A stretch of DNA of 18,844 bases from positions 1 through 18,844 of the forward strand of contig SYDZ01000252.1 in the NCBI GenBank assembly GCA_005801025.1, given 5' to 3'. The notes under the pieces were generated by a model. That model did not search any database. It had not been told where the DNA came from and saw only the letters and a program-made list of their open reading frames with translations. The position numbers were made by a program, and so were the translations under genes. Below, one piece after another: positions 1 to 7,231 of the stretch (within the stretch, counting starts at the first letter, position 1; each line of letters starts with the position of its first letter). The DNA comes from Actinomycetota bacterium. GTDB taxonomy: Bacteria > Actinomycetota > Acidimicrobiia > Acidimicrobiales > Ilumatobacteraceae.

Positions 1-477
1 AGTGAACTTGACAAGCGTGAGAGCATGATCGCTCTGATGGAATCTGGCGACTTATTCGGTGAGATGGGATTACTCGACGGCGGTCCTCGCTCGGCCATGG
101 CTCGAGCAATTGAGCCGAGCGAAGTTCTTGAGATTCCTTATGACCCAGTGGGCGAACTTCTTGATAACAATCCTAAAGTTTTGCGCGGTGTCGTGCGAAT
201 GTTGGCCGAGCGCCTGCGGGTAATGGACGGCGCTCTTGCAGACTCAGTATTTCTTGACGTCACGGGACGCACTGCAAAGCGTCTCCTTGAACTAGCTGCC
301 GGCGCCGACGAATTTGTTTTGCCAGTCACACAAGAAGAACTTGCAGGCATGGTCGGGGCTTCTCGTGAGAGAGTCAACAAAGCCATCAGCAGTTTCATTC
401 GTCTCGGCTGGATTGAACAACATGAGCGTCGCTACAAAATTTTGTTGCGCGATCGCCTTGAACTTCGTGCCCGCTGA
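1..477 (+). CDS. Crp/Fnr-family transcriptional regulator, 3' part (5' end outside window)
   Basis: This is a cyclic-nucleotide-binding-type transcription factor whose open frame runs in from the left edge, so 158 C-terminal residues are visible. Residues 17-32 (GDLFGEMGLLDGGPRS) match the phosphate-binding-cassette region of Crp proteins, where a Gly-Glu pair and an Arg-Ser pair contact cAMP. A dimerisation-helix stretch follows (about 50-85). A winged helix-turn-helix comes next (about 110-150), with the recognition helix near GASRERVNKAISSF. The gene ends three bases before the stop of the convergent hydrolase gene. In mycobacteria the crp gene lies a few genes from the ArsA-like ATPase pair; a similar pair sits about 10 kb to the right here, which hints at loosely conserved order. 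Whether it binds cAMP cannot be settled from this fragment. The family call is firm, the ligand is inferred. Confidence 0.93.
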   Translation, partial: SELDKRESMIALMESGDLFGEMGLLDGGPRSAMARAIEPSEVLEIPYDPVGELLDNNPKVLRGVVRMLAERLRVMDGALADSVFLDVTGRTAKRLLELAAGADEFVLPVTQEELAGMVGASRERVNKAISSFIRLGWIEQHERRYKILLRDRLELRAR

Positions 478-480
478 GTT

Positions 481-1134
481 TTAACTGCGGAGCCACATGC
501 CCGCTGATAAGAAAGCGTCTGCCGCATCAGCCACACGATGCGCGGGTCGTGCAACATCGTGAGCGAATCCGTGTTCGCCATCGGCGTATCGCTGAACACG
601 TACCCCAGATGCAACCAAAGCCTGGACATCTTCAGGTGGTGTCCACGTGTCTTTGTCACCAATGATCGCCAAGACAGATGACGCATCCCCTGCAACGAGA
701 CACTCCAAGGGTTCACTTTGGCATGCACTGCGCCAAGCTTCAGGTAAGCGAATCATCCCGTAGAAACTGGCGATTTTGCTAAAGCGATGGGTCTGTACTG
801 CCTTGTGGCAATACATCCCGCCCATACAAAACCCAATCATCGCAACAGTGGAACATTGCGTGGCATCTGCGGCTTCCATCAGGTCGCGCATCTTGTCAAC
901 ATCGCTCAGACTAGAGACCTGCGCGAAACGTTCATTCGCATCGGATCCGAAAACGTGGCCAGGGAAAGGTTCCACGGCGATTGTCGTCATCCCCCAGTCT
1001 TGGGCTAGTTGACGAACTAAATCATCAAATAAAGGACGCAACCCAAAAATATCAGGGAACACCACGAGACCGCGCGAGGATCCCTCAACACGGTGGATTT
1101 CTGCTGACGTGCCAGAGGGAAGAATGATGCGCAT
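481..1134 (-). CDS. Dienelactone hydrolase family protein (alpha/beta hydrolase)
   Basis: A 217-residue cytoplasmic alpha/beta hydrolase of the dienelactone hydrolase (carboxymethylenebutenolidase) family. The nucleophile elbow GFCMGG carries Cys103. An acidic residue follows in IIGDKD (Asp160 or Asp162), and the histidine is His188 in GEHGFAHD. This gives the Cys-Asp-His triad of the family, and the length is normal. The substrate is unknown: most actinobacterial members outside aromatic-degradation clusters have no assigned substrate, and no aromatic-degradation genes are nearby. The ATG at 1134 lies two bases after the stop of the large ATPase gene. A TTG at 1140 that overlaps that stop is an alternative start. 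The spacing suggests translational coupling to the ATPase gene. No good Shine-Dalgarno sequence precedes the start. Confidence 0.9.
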   Translation of the reverse strand: MRIILPSGTSAEIHRVEGSSRGLVVFPDIFGLRPLFDDLVRQLAQDWGMTTIAVEPFPGHVFGSDANERFAQVSSLSDVDKMRDLMEAADATQCSTVAMIGFCMGGMYCHKAVQTHRFSKIASFYGMIRLPEAWRSACQSEPLECLVAGDASSVLAIIGDKDTWTPPEDVQALVASGVRVQRYADGEHGFAHDVARPAHRVADAADAFLSAGMWLRS

Positions 1135-1136
1135 CT

Positions 1137-4100
1137 TCAAACGATAGACAATGGCGGCGTTGCTGCAGAGGCTGCTTGCACAATTCCTTGACTGACTCCG
1201 TCTTGCACCAACAGACCGCGCCCGATCCCTTGCTGATAAACGCTGGGACTCGTGGAGTAGACACCAAACAAATCGGCATCGTGTTCAGCACATTCACCCA
1301 AGAGAAAGCCCGTTCGAGAACGTCGTACTTGCTGCACCCAATGCTCTCCCCGAGATCGTAAAAATACTGGGGGAACAGCAATCAGCAGGGACATATTTTT
1401 GTTCGGCTGCTGATGCATGAGAAACTGGTGCATCCATTCATTGTTCAAAGAACTCAACGATTCAACATCATCGACCACAACCAGCACAGGCTTGGACATC
1501 TCGCACACCTGCTGCACTGTCATCTCAGAAAAATCGCTCACTCTCAACACCCGACCATCTGCGTGTTGCGCCTGCCAGGCACACGTGATTGATTCCAGAA
1601 CCGTCGTACGACCACTACCCACATGACCCACCACACACATCGCCAGATCAGCCAATGGTCGCAGACACACCTCTTCAAAGTCCTTGGCGAAAACTCCCCA
1701 TGCCCCGCACTGGCGAAGTTCAGCAGTTGCAATGCGAGAACCAAGATGTCTCACAAGGCTTGATTTCTGCGATCGCGAGTTTTGGTCAGATTCTTCAACT
1801 TCTGTGTGGAAAAACAACTGACCACGAAGCAAACGACCCTCGTATTCACCGATGACCCCGCCAGGGTGGCCATCAAGCTGCCACTTTTGGCAAATTCGCG
1901 ACCTCAAAATTGCTGGCAATGACTGCCCACTCGCCATCGTCAAAACACAAGTAATGCCGTGAGCGGGACCTTCAATGATGACTCGTTGCATCAACGCCCA
2001 CAACGACAAGCCACAACGGTCTTCCAAAAAGTGATTTCTCCAGACATCGATGTCGTCAATCAATAAAACTATTCGAGTAGACGACAGCTGGTGGCTCTCA
2101 CCATCAACAATCCTGCTGAGGCAGAGATCAAGTAATCGCTGCACCAATTCACGATCAGCCAAATCAATTTCATTTTTTGAGTGATCTGAGTTACCTGTAC
2201 TGGCGATTGAGTACACCATTGCTGATGTCCCAATGACCTCGCGTATCAGTCGCAGGAGCGATGATTTACCACACCGCGAATTCCCCGTGACCAAGACATG
2301 CTGGCAGAGATCAACAATTAAATTGAATTGGCGTTGACGACTCGGATCATCAAGCATTCCAATGTGCAACCCAGAGAAATTCAGGTCCCCGACACTCTCA
2401 CAAATGTTTGCCCGCCTCAGAACTACTGGAAGTGGGTCAAGCCATGGACGACGGGGTTTCTCACTCTTATTTAATTCGCTCGCCTCGGCAATGACTTCCA
2501 CAATGTCGGCGATATTCCCCACAATCATCGCTGTCTGAAAAATATACAAATCGTTGGGACCGAGGCGCATCGCCGCTCTACCCGGAACATCTCGCGTAAA
2601 ACCCGCCGCGACACCCGACCCAAGAATCTCCTGCGAGTCGTGAATTGACTGTACGCGCATGGCCACACGAATATTCGCGTTTGCCAAGACGTCAGCCGAT
2701 AACACCGCTCCTGGTCGCTGGGTGGCCACGATCAAATGAACGCCAAGGCTGCGACCCCGTTGCGCAATAGACACTAAGGATCCAATGAACTCGGGTACAT
2801 CAACTGCAAGCGCTGCTAATTCGTCAACGACTACAACCAAACGCGGCAGCGTCCTATCGCAGTCCCTCAACTCTCGCTCGCGGTAACGAAGTTCAGCTTC
2901 CAGACTTGTTAACACTCGCTCAGCCAAACCAATGTCAAGATCGGTGATGACCCCCACAACATGCGGTAAGTGTGTGCAAGCATCAAAGGCCGCTCCACCC
3001 TTGTAGTCAATGAGAACAAAATTCAACTCAGATGGTGAAGATCTCACCGCCAAGGCAAGAATTAAGGTCCGTAAGAACTCGCTCTTCCCCGATCCCGTTG
3101 TGCCCACCACGACAGCATGTGGTCCATCACTATCAAAATCAATGGCAACCGTTCCATCCGATGATGCCCCCATCACAGCGATCATTGAGCGGCCTTCGCA
3201 ATCCCTCCAACGCCGACCAATGGCGGTTGCTGTCACCTGACCGTCGCATAGCAAAGTTTCGAAGTCTATTTTTTCAGGCAGCATGCTCCCATCACAATCA
3301 GGGTCAATCCAACTTCCCAGCACTTGCGAGACATTGGCCACTCCTCGCGCTGTCATACCATCGAGATTTGGCACATCGGCATCAATGATTTGCGTGCATA
3401 TGTTCGGTAAACCAGAGCGATCACTCGCAATAACTAACATTGATGTCCCACCCAATGCCAAGATTCTGCGTGCGATGCACGTGCGACTGGCGATGACTGC
3501 GGCGTTAGTGACTAACAGAATGCGATGTTTGCTGGCCGCACTCACATGATCTAGATCATGTTTATCTAACGGCGTCTTTCGCACATGCGCCAAAGGGGAG
3601 ATCATTGGCCACTCGTCGCTCAGCGGTTCAACAGGAATAAGTTCCCAGTCCGATGGACCCACCTCAACGGCTAGCCGAATGATGATCGCCACTGCTAGAC
3701 GCTGCGCAGCAGCACCGAATATTCCGACAATCTCGCCAGCACATAAGGATGCGGTGATCGGTACATCGTGGATCTCAACCGGAATTGCATCTGTTGTCAC
3801 GCGCACCGTGCGTGAACCGCGGCCAATGCACACCTCATCAATTTTTTTATATTCCCACAATTGTGCAGATCCAGTGTGCGCGACACTCAGCAAGTCCCCC
3901 ACAAGACGATGTCGACGTTGCTGACGGAGCACTCCCAGGTACAAAAACTCGCGACACTCTTCGTTGAAGCGTTGCTGAAGATCATCTGTCTCTTTTTGCC
4001 AACGCTTCATGGCACGGTGGTGGACGCCAAGGCTAAAGACCCAGCTCAACACCGCCACGACGGCGGTCACGACCGCGAATAATCCAAACAACATTTGTTT

Positions 4101-4529
4101 GGTGAGAACAGCTAACAAAATGCCAATCACCAAACCCGTCATCACCGCGCTCAGTGGTGGCGTCCTCACGGGGGATGGCGCAGTTGGCGCAATCCCAAGA
4201 TGAGGCGGAGGAACCTCTGCTTCAGCGATGGGCGGCGGACGATGAAAAATACGTGGCGGACCCTCAACGATAGGAACTGTCAAACGAATTTCGCAGAACG
4301 AGTTTCCGACACGCAAACTTTTATCCCAGGCCTGCACATCTCCAGCAAGACGACTGACCTGAAGTTCAGGTGGGTCCCAACTGATAATCGCATGGTGAGC
4401 CTCGATCATTGGATCGTCGATGCATATCCCTGCTGCTTGGGATCGACCCAGCGATTGACGACCGATACGCAGACCATGAACTGCCCCGCTATCGGGACCG
4501 CTCATCACTACTAGTTCATGAGATTCCAT
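1137..4529 (-). CDS. FHA-TM-FtsK/SpoIIIE ATPase, EssC/EccC-like (type VII secretion-type motor)
   Basis: A large membrane ATPase of the FtsK/SpoIIIE-HerA class. Residue numbers are from the GTG at 4568; subtract 13 for the ATG at 4529 preferred here. Order: FHA-like domain (about 15-100, with GRS and D-P-x-x-x-x-H-H), Pro-rich linker (103-137), two membrane helices (about 141-180), a degenerate EccC/EssC-like region beginning LWE (about 237-400), then three ATPase modules. Module 1 has Walker A GTTGSGKS (489-496), the DYKGGAAF motif and Walker B VVVVDE (578-583). Module 2 has GNSRCGKS (762-769) and LLIDDID (835-841). Module 3 has GHVGSGRTT (981-989), where the Walker lysine is Arg, and VVVDD (1030-1034). 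The layout matches EssC/EccC, but at about 1,130 residues it is shorter than staphylococcal EssC (about 1,480). The ATG at 4529 begins exactly at the FHA domain and has AGGAG 13 bases upstream; GTG codons at 4556 and 4568 are alternatives. No WXG100 partner is visible. Confidence 0.88.
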   Translation of the reverse strand: MESHELVVMSGPDSGAVHGLRIGRQSLGRSQAAGICIDDPMIEAHHAIISWDPPELQVSRLAGDVQAWDKSLRVGNSFCEIRLTVPIVEGPPRIFHRPPPIAEAEVPPPHLGIAPTAPSPVRTPPLSAVMTGLVIGILLAVLTKQMLFGLFAVVTAVVAVLSWVFSLGVHHRAMKRWQKETDDLQQRFNEECREFLYLGVLRQQRRHRLVGDLLSVAHTGSAQLWEYKKIDEVCIGRGSRTVRVTTDAIPVEIHDVPITASLCAGEIVGIFGAAAQRLAVAIIIRLAVEVGPSDWELIPVEPLSDEWPMISPLAHVRKTPLDKHDLDHVSAASKHRILLVTNAAVIASRTCIARRILALGGTSMLVIASDRSGLPNICTQIIDADVPNLDGMTARGVANVSQVLGSWIDPDCDGSMLPEKIDFETLLCDGQVTATAIGRRWRDCEGRSMIAVMGASSDGTVAIDFDSDGPHAVVVGTTGSGKSEFLRTLILALAVRSSPSELNFVLIDYKGGAAFDACTHLPHVVGVITDLDIGLAERVLTSLEAELRYRERELRDCDRTLPRLVVVVDELAALAVDVPEFIGSLVSIAQRGRSLGVHLIVATQRPGAVLSADVLANANIRVAMRVQSIHDSQEILGSGVAAGFTRDVPGRAAMRLGPNDLYIFQTAMIVGNIADIVEVIAEASELNKSEKPRRPWLDPLPVVLRRANICESVGDLNFSGLHIGMLDDPSRQRQFNLIVDLCQHVLVTGNSRCGKSSLLRLIREVIGTSAMVYSIASTGNSDHSKNEIDLADRELVQRLLDLCLSRIVDGESHQLSSTRIVLLIDDIDVWRNHFLEDRCGLSLWALMQRVIIEGPAHGITCVLTMASGQSLPAILRSRICQKWQLDGHPGGVIGEYEGRLLRGQLFFHTEVEESDQNSRSQKSSLVRHLGSRIATAELRQCGAWGVFAKDFEEVCLRPLADLAMCVVGHVGSGRTTVLESITCAWQAQHADGRVLRVSDFSEMTVQQVCEMSKPVLVVVDDVESLSSLNNEWMHQFLMHQQPNKNMSLLIAVPPVFLRSRGEHWVQQVRRSRTGFLLGECAEHDADLFGVYSTSPSVYQQGIGRGLLVQDGVSQGIVQAASAATPPLSIV
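3544..3561. repeat. Perfect 18-bp palindrome inside the EssC-like gene
   Basis: The sequence ACATGATCTAGATCATGT is a perfect, uninterrupted inverted repeat of two 9-base arms. It lies in the coding region between the membrane helices and the first ATPase module and encodes the symmetric peptide His-Asp-Leu-Asp-His. It contains two GATC sites and a central CTAG. Its function is unknown: it may be coincidental, or a binding site for a dimeric protein. Confidence 0.55.
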
Positions 4530-4607
4530 GTCAGCGATCTGACTCCTGGCTCTCACCGCAACTCTCACTGCGGGTTACCCAACAACCGCAGGTGAGGTCA
4601 GCGGTGA

Positions 4608-4624
4608 AGGAGACATTGTCTCCT
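4608..4624. promoter_or_regulatory. Operator-like perfect palindrome before the sigma-like gene
   Basis: AGGAGACA-T-TGTCTCCT is a perfect inverted repeat with 8-base arms and a one-base centre. It ends seven bases before the ATG at 4632, in the short region between two divergent genes. It could be a dimeric repressor or autoregulator operator. In RNA the left arm contains AGGAG, the only Shine-Dalgarno-like sequence near this start, although 19 bases away. Pairing of the arms would hide it. The pattern is directly visible; the role is inferred. Confidence 0.6.
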
Positions 4625-4631
4625 AGCCACC

Positions 4632-5438
4632 ATGACTCATCACCACACAGCACACACACATAGCGCTGGCAGTGGTCGTTTGGCTATGGCCACGCGACTC
4701 GCCACCGAATGGCAACGTATGGCTCGTCAAACACACAATATCCGTCGGGCAAATGCCTGGAATCTTGAAGGCCCCGAGGTAACACATCTCAACGAAATTT
4801 TGACACGCTGTGGTTTTGACAGAACTGGAGATGATCAACATTTTGATGACTACTTGTCACGTCTTGTGGTTGTTGCTCAGACCGATGACTTAGCCACGAG
4901 AATCGTGTTTCAACGAATTCTTCCCGGTTTAATCGCTACAGCAGTACGGCGATCGCCAACCATTCCCACTGGTCGGGTGGGGGCCTTTGACAGCATTGTT
5001 TCTGCAGCCTGGGTGACGATTCGCTGTTTCCCGATTGAGCGGCGCCCACATCGCGTGGCCGCCAATCTGTTGATGGACATTGAGTATCAAGCCTTCGTAC
5101 GTGATTCCCGCCTCAAGATGCACCGCTCAGAAGATAATCGCCCCCCAAGCGCCATGTTGGGCCTCGAGTTTGGACTCTTTCGACAAGGCGATATGGAAAG
5201 TGATCCTGTGAGTGAGAGTGCAGGTATTGAAATATTGCTTCATGAACTCGCCTCGGCGGGTTTACTCCCACGCGAGATTCACATGTTGCGGGCGATCAGT
5301 TTGAATTTCAATTCAGTTGAAATCGCGCCCGTACTCAATATTGCGCCGCGTACTGTACGCAACCGACGCGAGCGCGTGATCACTAAGGCTCGCAAAATTC
5401 TTCTCAAAGAAGCACAGCAAGATGAATGTGGCGATTAG
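4632..5438 (+). CDS. Sigma-70-like (ECF-type) regulator with region-4 helix-turn-helix
   Basis: A 268-residue soluble protein that looks like a divergent sigma factor. The C-terminal part (about 200-258) reads as sigma region 4: an acidic helix, LLPREIHMLRAISL, then a helix-turn-helix with FNSVEIAPVLNIAPRTVRN and a basic tail. The middle (about 75-160) is helical and could correspond to region 2, but it lacks a clear -10-recognition motif that I can recognise. The N-terminus is His-rich (residues 3-10), with no visible metal-site pattern. It is transcribed divergently from the EssC-like gene, and its stop overlaps the convergent fxsA stop. The start at the ATG just after the 17-bp palindrome is poorly supported by a ribosome site; Met19 (ATG 4686) is an alternative. 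It could be an ECF-like sigma factor for the EssC-like locus or a plain DNA-binding regulator. Confidence 0.7.
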   Translation: MTHHHTAHTHSAGSGRLAMATRLATEWQRMARQTHNIRRANAWNLEGPEVTHLNEILTRCGFDRTGDDQHFDDYLSRLVVVAQTDDLATRIVFQRILPGLIATAVRRSPTIPTGRVGAFDSIVSAAWVTIRCFPIERRPHRVAANLLMDIEYQAFVRDSRLKMHRSEDNRPPSAMLGLEFGLFRQGDMESDPVSESAGIEILLHELASAGLLPREIHMLRAISLNFNSVEIAPVLNIAPRTVRNRRERVITKARKILLKEAQQDECGD

Positions 5439-5890
5439 TCCAGTTCACCTTGAATTTCCGTGGCATCACCGTCAATGAAATCTCCCGAACCCCGAGGGCC
5501 ATTGCTTGATTCGTGGAACATCTGAGATGCAAATCGACCCTTCTTGCCAGCCCGACGCAAAAGGAATCCGCGAAAGATCACCCGCGTGGGTGGGAATAGC
5601 ATCAACAGGCCAAAGATGTCCGACAAAAAGCCAGGAGTCAGCAACAAAGCCCCAGCGCCCAAAATCAAAACTCCGTCAATGATTTCCTTTGTCGGAACTT
5701 TTCCTTGACCAACTGCGACGTTGAACTTTTGCCAGACCCGCATACCCTCGCGCTTGACGAGCCAACTACCGATGGCTCCGATAACGATCATCACTCCCAA
5801 AGTGTTGAAAAAGCCGATAGCGGCGCTCATTTTGACAATTGTGTACAACTCGCATAATGGGCCGACGATGAAGAGCAAGAACAAAATCAC
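5435..5890 (-). CDS. fxsA: FxsA family membrane protein
   Basis: A 151-residue inner-membrane protein of the FxsA family. In E. coli the overexpressed member relieves F-exclusion of phage T7; its normal role is unknown. The family signature is plain: an N-terminal helix MILFLLFIVGPLCELYTIV with the conserved Glu14, a second hydrophobic stretch (about 23-46), the cytoplasmic segment WQKFNVAVGQGKVPTKEIIDG, and a third stretch ending LLLTPGFLSDIFGLLML (about 72-100). The polar tail after residue 110 is variable in the family. It starts at GTG 5890 and its TAA overlaps the TAG of the convergent sigma-like gene. It is divergent from selA, with a 71-base gap, and probably has no functional link to either neighbour. 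Confidence 0.92.
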   Translation of the reverse strand: MILFLLFIVGPLCELYTIVKMSAAIGFFNTLGVMIVIGAIGSWLVKREGMRVWQKFNVAVGQGKVPTKEIIDGVLILGAGALLLTPGFLSDIFGLLMLFPPTRVIFRGFLLRRAGKKGRFASQMFHESSNGPRGSGDFIDGDATEIQGELD

Positions 5891-5961
5891 TCTGCAATCT
5901 TAGCCAACGATTTATCGCCCACTCAGTCCACTGGGGTCTGCGAAAGGTAGCGTCACAGACG

Positions 5962-7230
5962 ATGAGTAAGCATCCACCTAGCGTCGATTCGCTGGCCCGA
6001 TCAATTGAACATGTCGGTCTACCCCATCCGCTCCTAGTTGACGCCGCGCGTCAGGCAATAGCCGAGGGAAATCCAGAACGTGCCGAGGATATTGCCCGCG
6101 GAATTGCCCAGTGCCTATTGGCACCAGTCATCAACGGCACTGGTGTCATCGCCCACACGAATCTCGGCCGCTCTCCCGTGGCCCACACACAAACTGCACG
6201 AGCACAAAATTTGGAGTTTGATCTTTCCACTGGACAACGCGGAAGTCGGCAAAGCGGAATCGGTCAACTCATTGCGCGCGCCTGTGACGCTCAAGCCGCC
6301 CTTGTGGTCAACAACAATGCAGCCGCAGTGATGCTTGTCTTGGCTGCATTGGCGCATGATCGTGATGTTGTTGTTAGTCGCGGTGAGAGCGTAGAAATTG
6401 GTGGTGGCTTTCGAGTGCCCGAAGTGCTGGAGCAATCAGGCGCCCGTCTTGTTGATGTCGGAACCACTAATCGCACTCGTCTCGGTGATTATCGTAAAGC
6501 CATTGAGCGCAAGAGTAACGATGTTGCCCTGATTCTTAAAGTGCATCCTTCCAATTACCGTGTCGAAGGATTTGTCGAAGAGACTCCCGTCCATCAACTA
6601 GCAACCTTGGGTGTACCAGTCGTGGCTGAGATTGGTTCTGGTTTGTTAGATGCTGCCTGTCCGTGGCTGAGCGATGGTCCACCAGCTTGGTTGAACGGTG
6701 AGCCCGCAGCGAAACAAACATTGGCGGCGGGGGCTGACCTCGTGACATTTAGCGGGGACAAATTGTTGGGTGGCCCACAATCAGGTTTCATCGTCGGGCG
6801 TGCCGATCTCATCAAGACCTGTAGTGAACATCCCTTGGCTCGCGCTCTGCGGCCAGGCGGACTGGTGTTGGCTTCATTACACACCACCATGATGGCCTAC
6901 CTCGCACGCACAGCGCAGAGCGAGATCCCCTTTTGGCGTATGGCCAGCCTCGGCCTTGACGCACTGGGTAAACGTGCCGAAGCGATTATCCAATCGTGTG
7001 GACGAGGTCGGATCATCAACTGTGATTCACTTCCAGGTGCCGGCAGTGCCCCTGGCATCGCCATAAAGTCCGTCGGCATCACTCTCGACGGCGATCATCT
7101 GATGATGTTGCGAAATTGCAATCCAGCGATCATTGCGCGAGTCAAAGACAACTCCACGATCATTGACTTGCGGACTATTGATCCAAGTGATGATGTATTA
7201 GTGGCTGAGGCTTTCAAGAAAATTTTTTGA
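5962..7230 (+). CDS. selA: L-seryl-tRNA(Sec) selenium transferase
   Basis: SelA is a PLP enzyme that converts Ser-tRNA(Sec) to selenocysteyl-tRNA(Sec) using selenophosphate. The 422-residue frame carries the family landmarks: VINGTGVIAHTNLGRSP (57-73), the GGGFRVPEVL block (147-156), KVHPSNY (193-199), AEIGSGLL (222-229), and the PLP-binding Lys267 in TFSGDKLLGGPQSG. Length is slightly under the usual 430-470 residues because the N-terminal domain is short. An upstream AAAGG (about 15 bases from the ATG) is a weak ribosome site. It is followed after a single base by selB, so the two are almost certainly co-transcribed and translationally coupled. tRNA(Sec) (selC) and selenophosphate synthase (selD) are not in this window. 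Confidence 0.96.
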   Translation: MSKHPPSVDSLARSIEHVGLPHPLLVDAARQAIAEGNPERAEDIARGIAQCLLAPVINGTGVIAHTNLGRSPVAHTQTARAQNLEFDLSTGQRGSRQSGIGQLIARACDAQAALVVNNNAAAVMLVLAALAHDRDVVVSRGESVEIGGGFRVPEVLEQSGARLVDVGTTNRTRLGDYRKAIERKSNDVALILKVHPSNYRVEGFVEETPVHQLATLGVPVVAEIGSGLLDAACPWLSDGPPAWLNGEPAAKQTLAAGADLVTFSGDKLLGGPQSGFIVGRADLIKTCSEHPLARALRPGGLVLASLHTTMMAYLARTAQSEIPFWRMASLGLDALGKRAEAIIQSCGRGRIINCDSLPGAGSAPGIAIKSVGITLDGDHLMMLRNCNPAIIARVKDNSTIIDLRTIDPSDDVLVAEAFKKIF

Positions 7231-7231
7231 G

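Noticed and set aside
3010..3549. Several plus-strand open frames of 75-118 codons opposite the EssC-like gene
   Set aside because: They lie antisense to conserved ATPase motifs and have no ribosome site or family resemblance.
5891..5961. tRNA(Sec) gene upstream of selA
   Set aside because: The gap is only 71 bases, shorter than tRNA(Sec) (about 95), and no cloverleaf or UCA anticodon arm is present.
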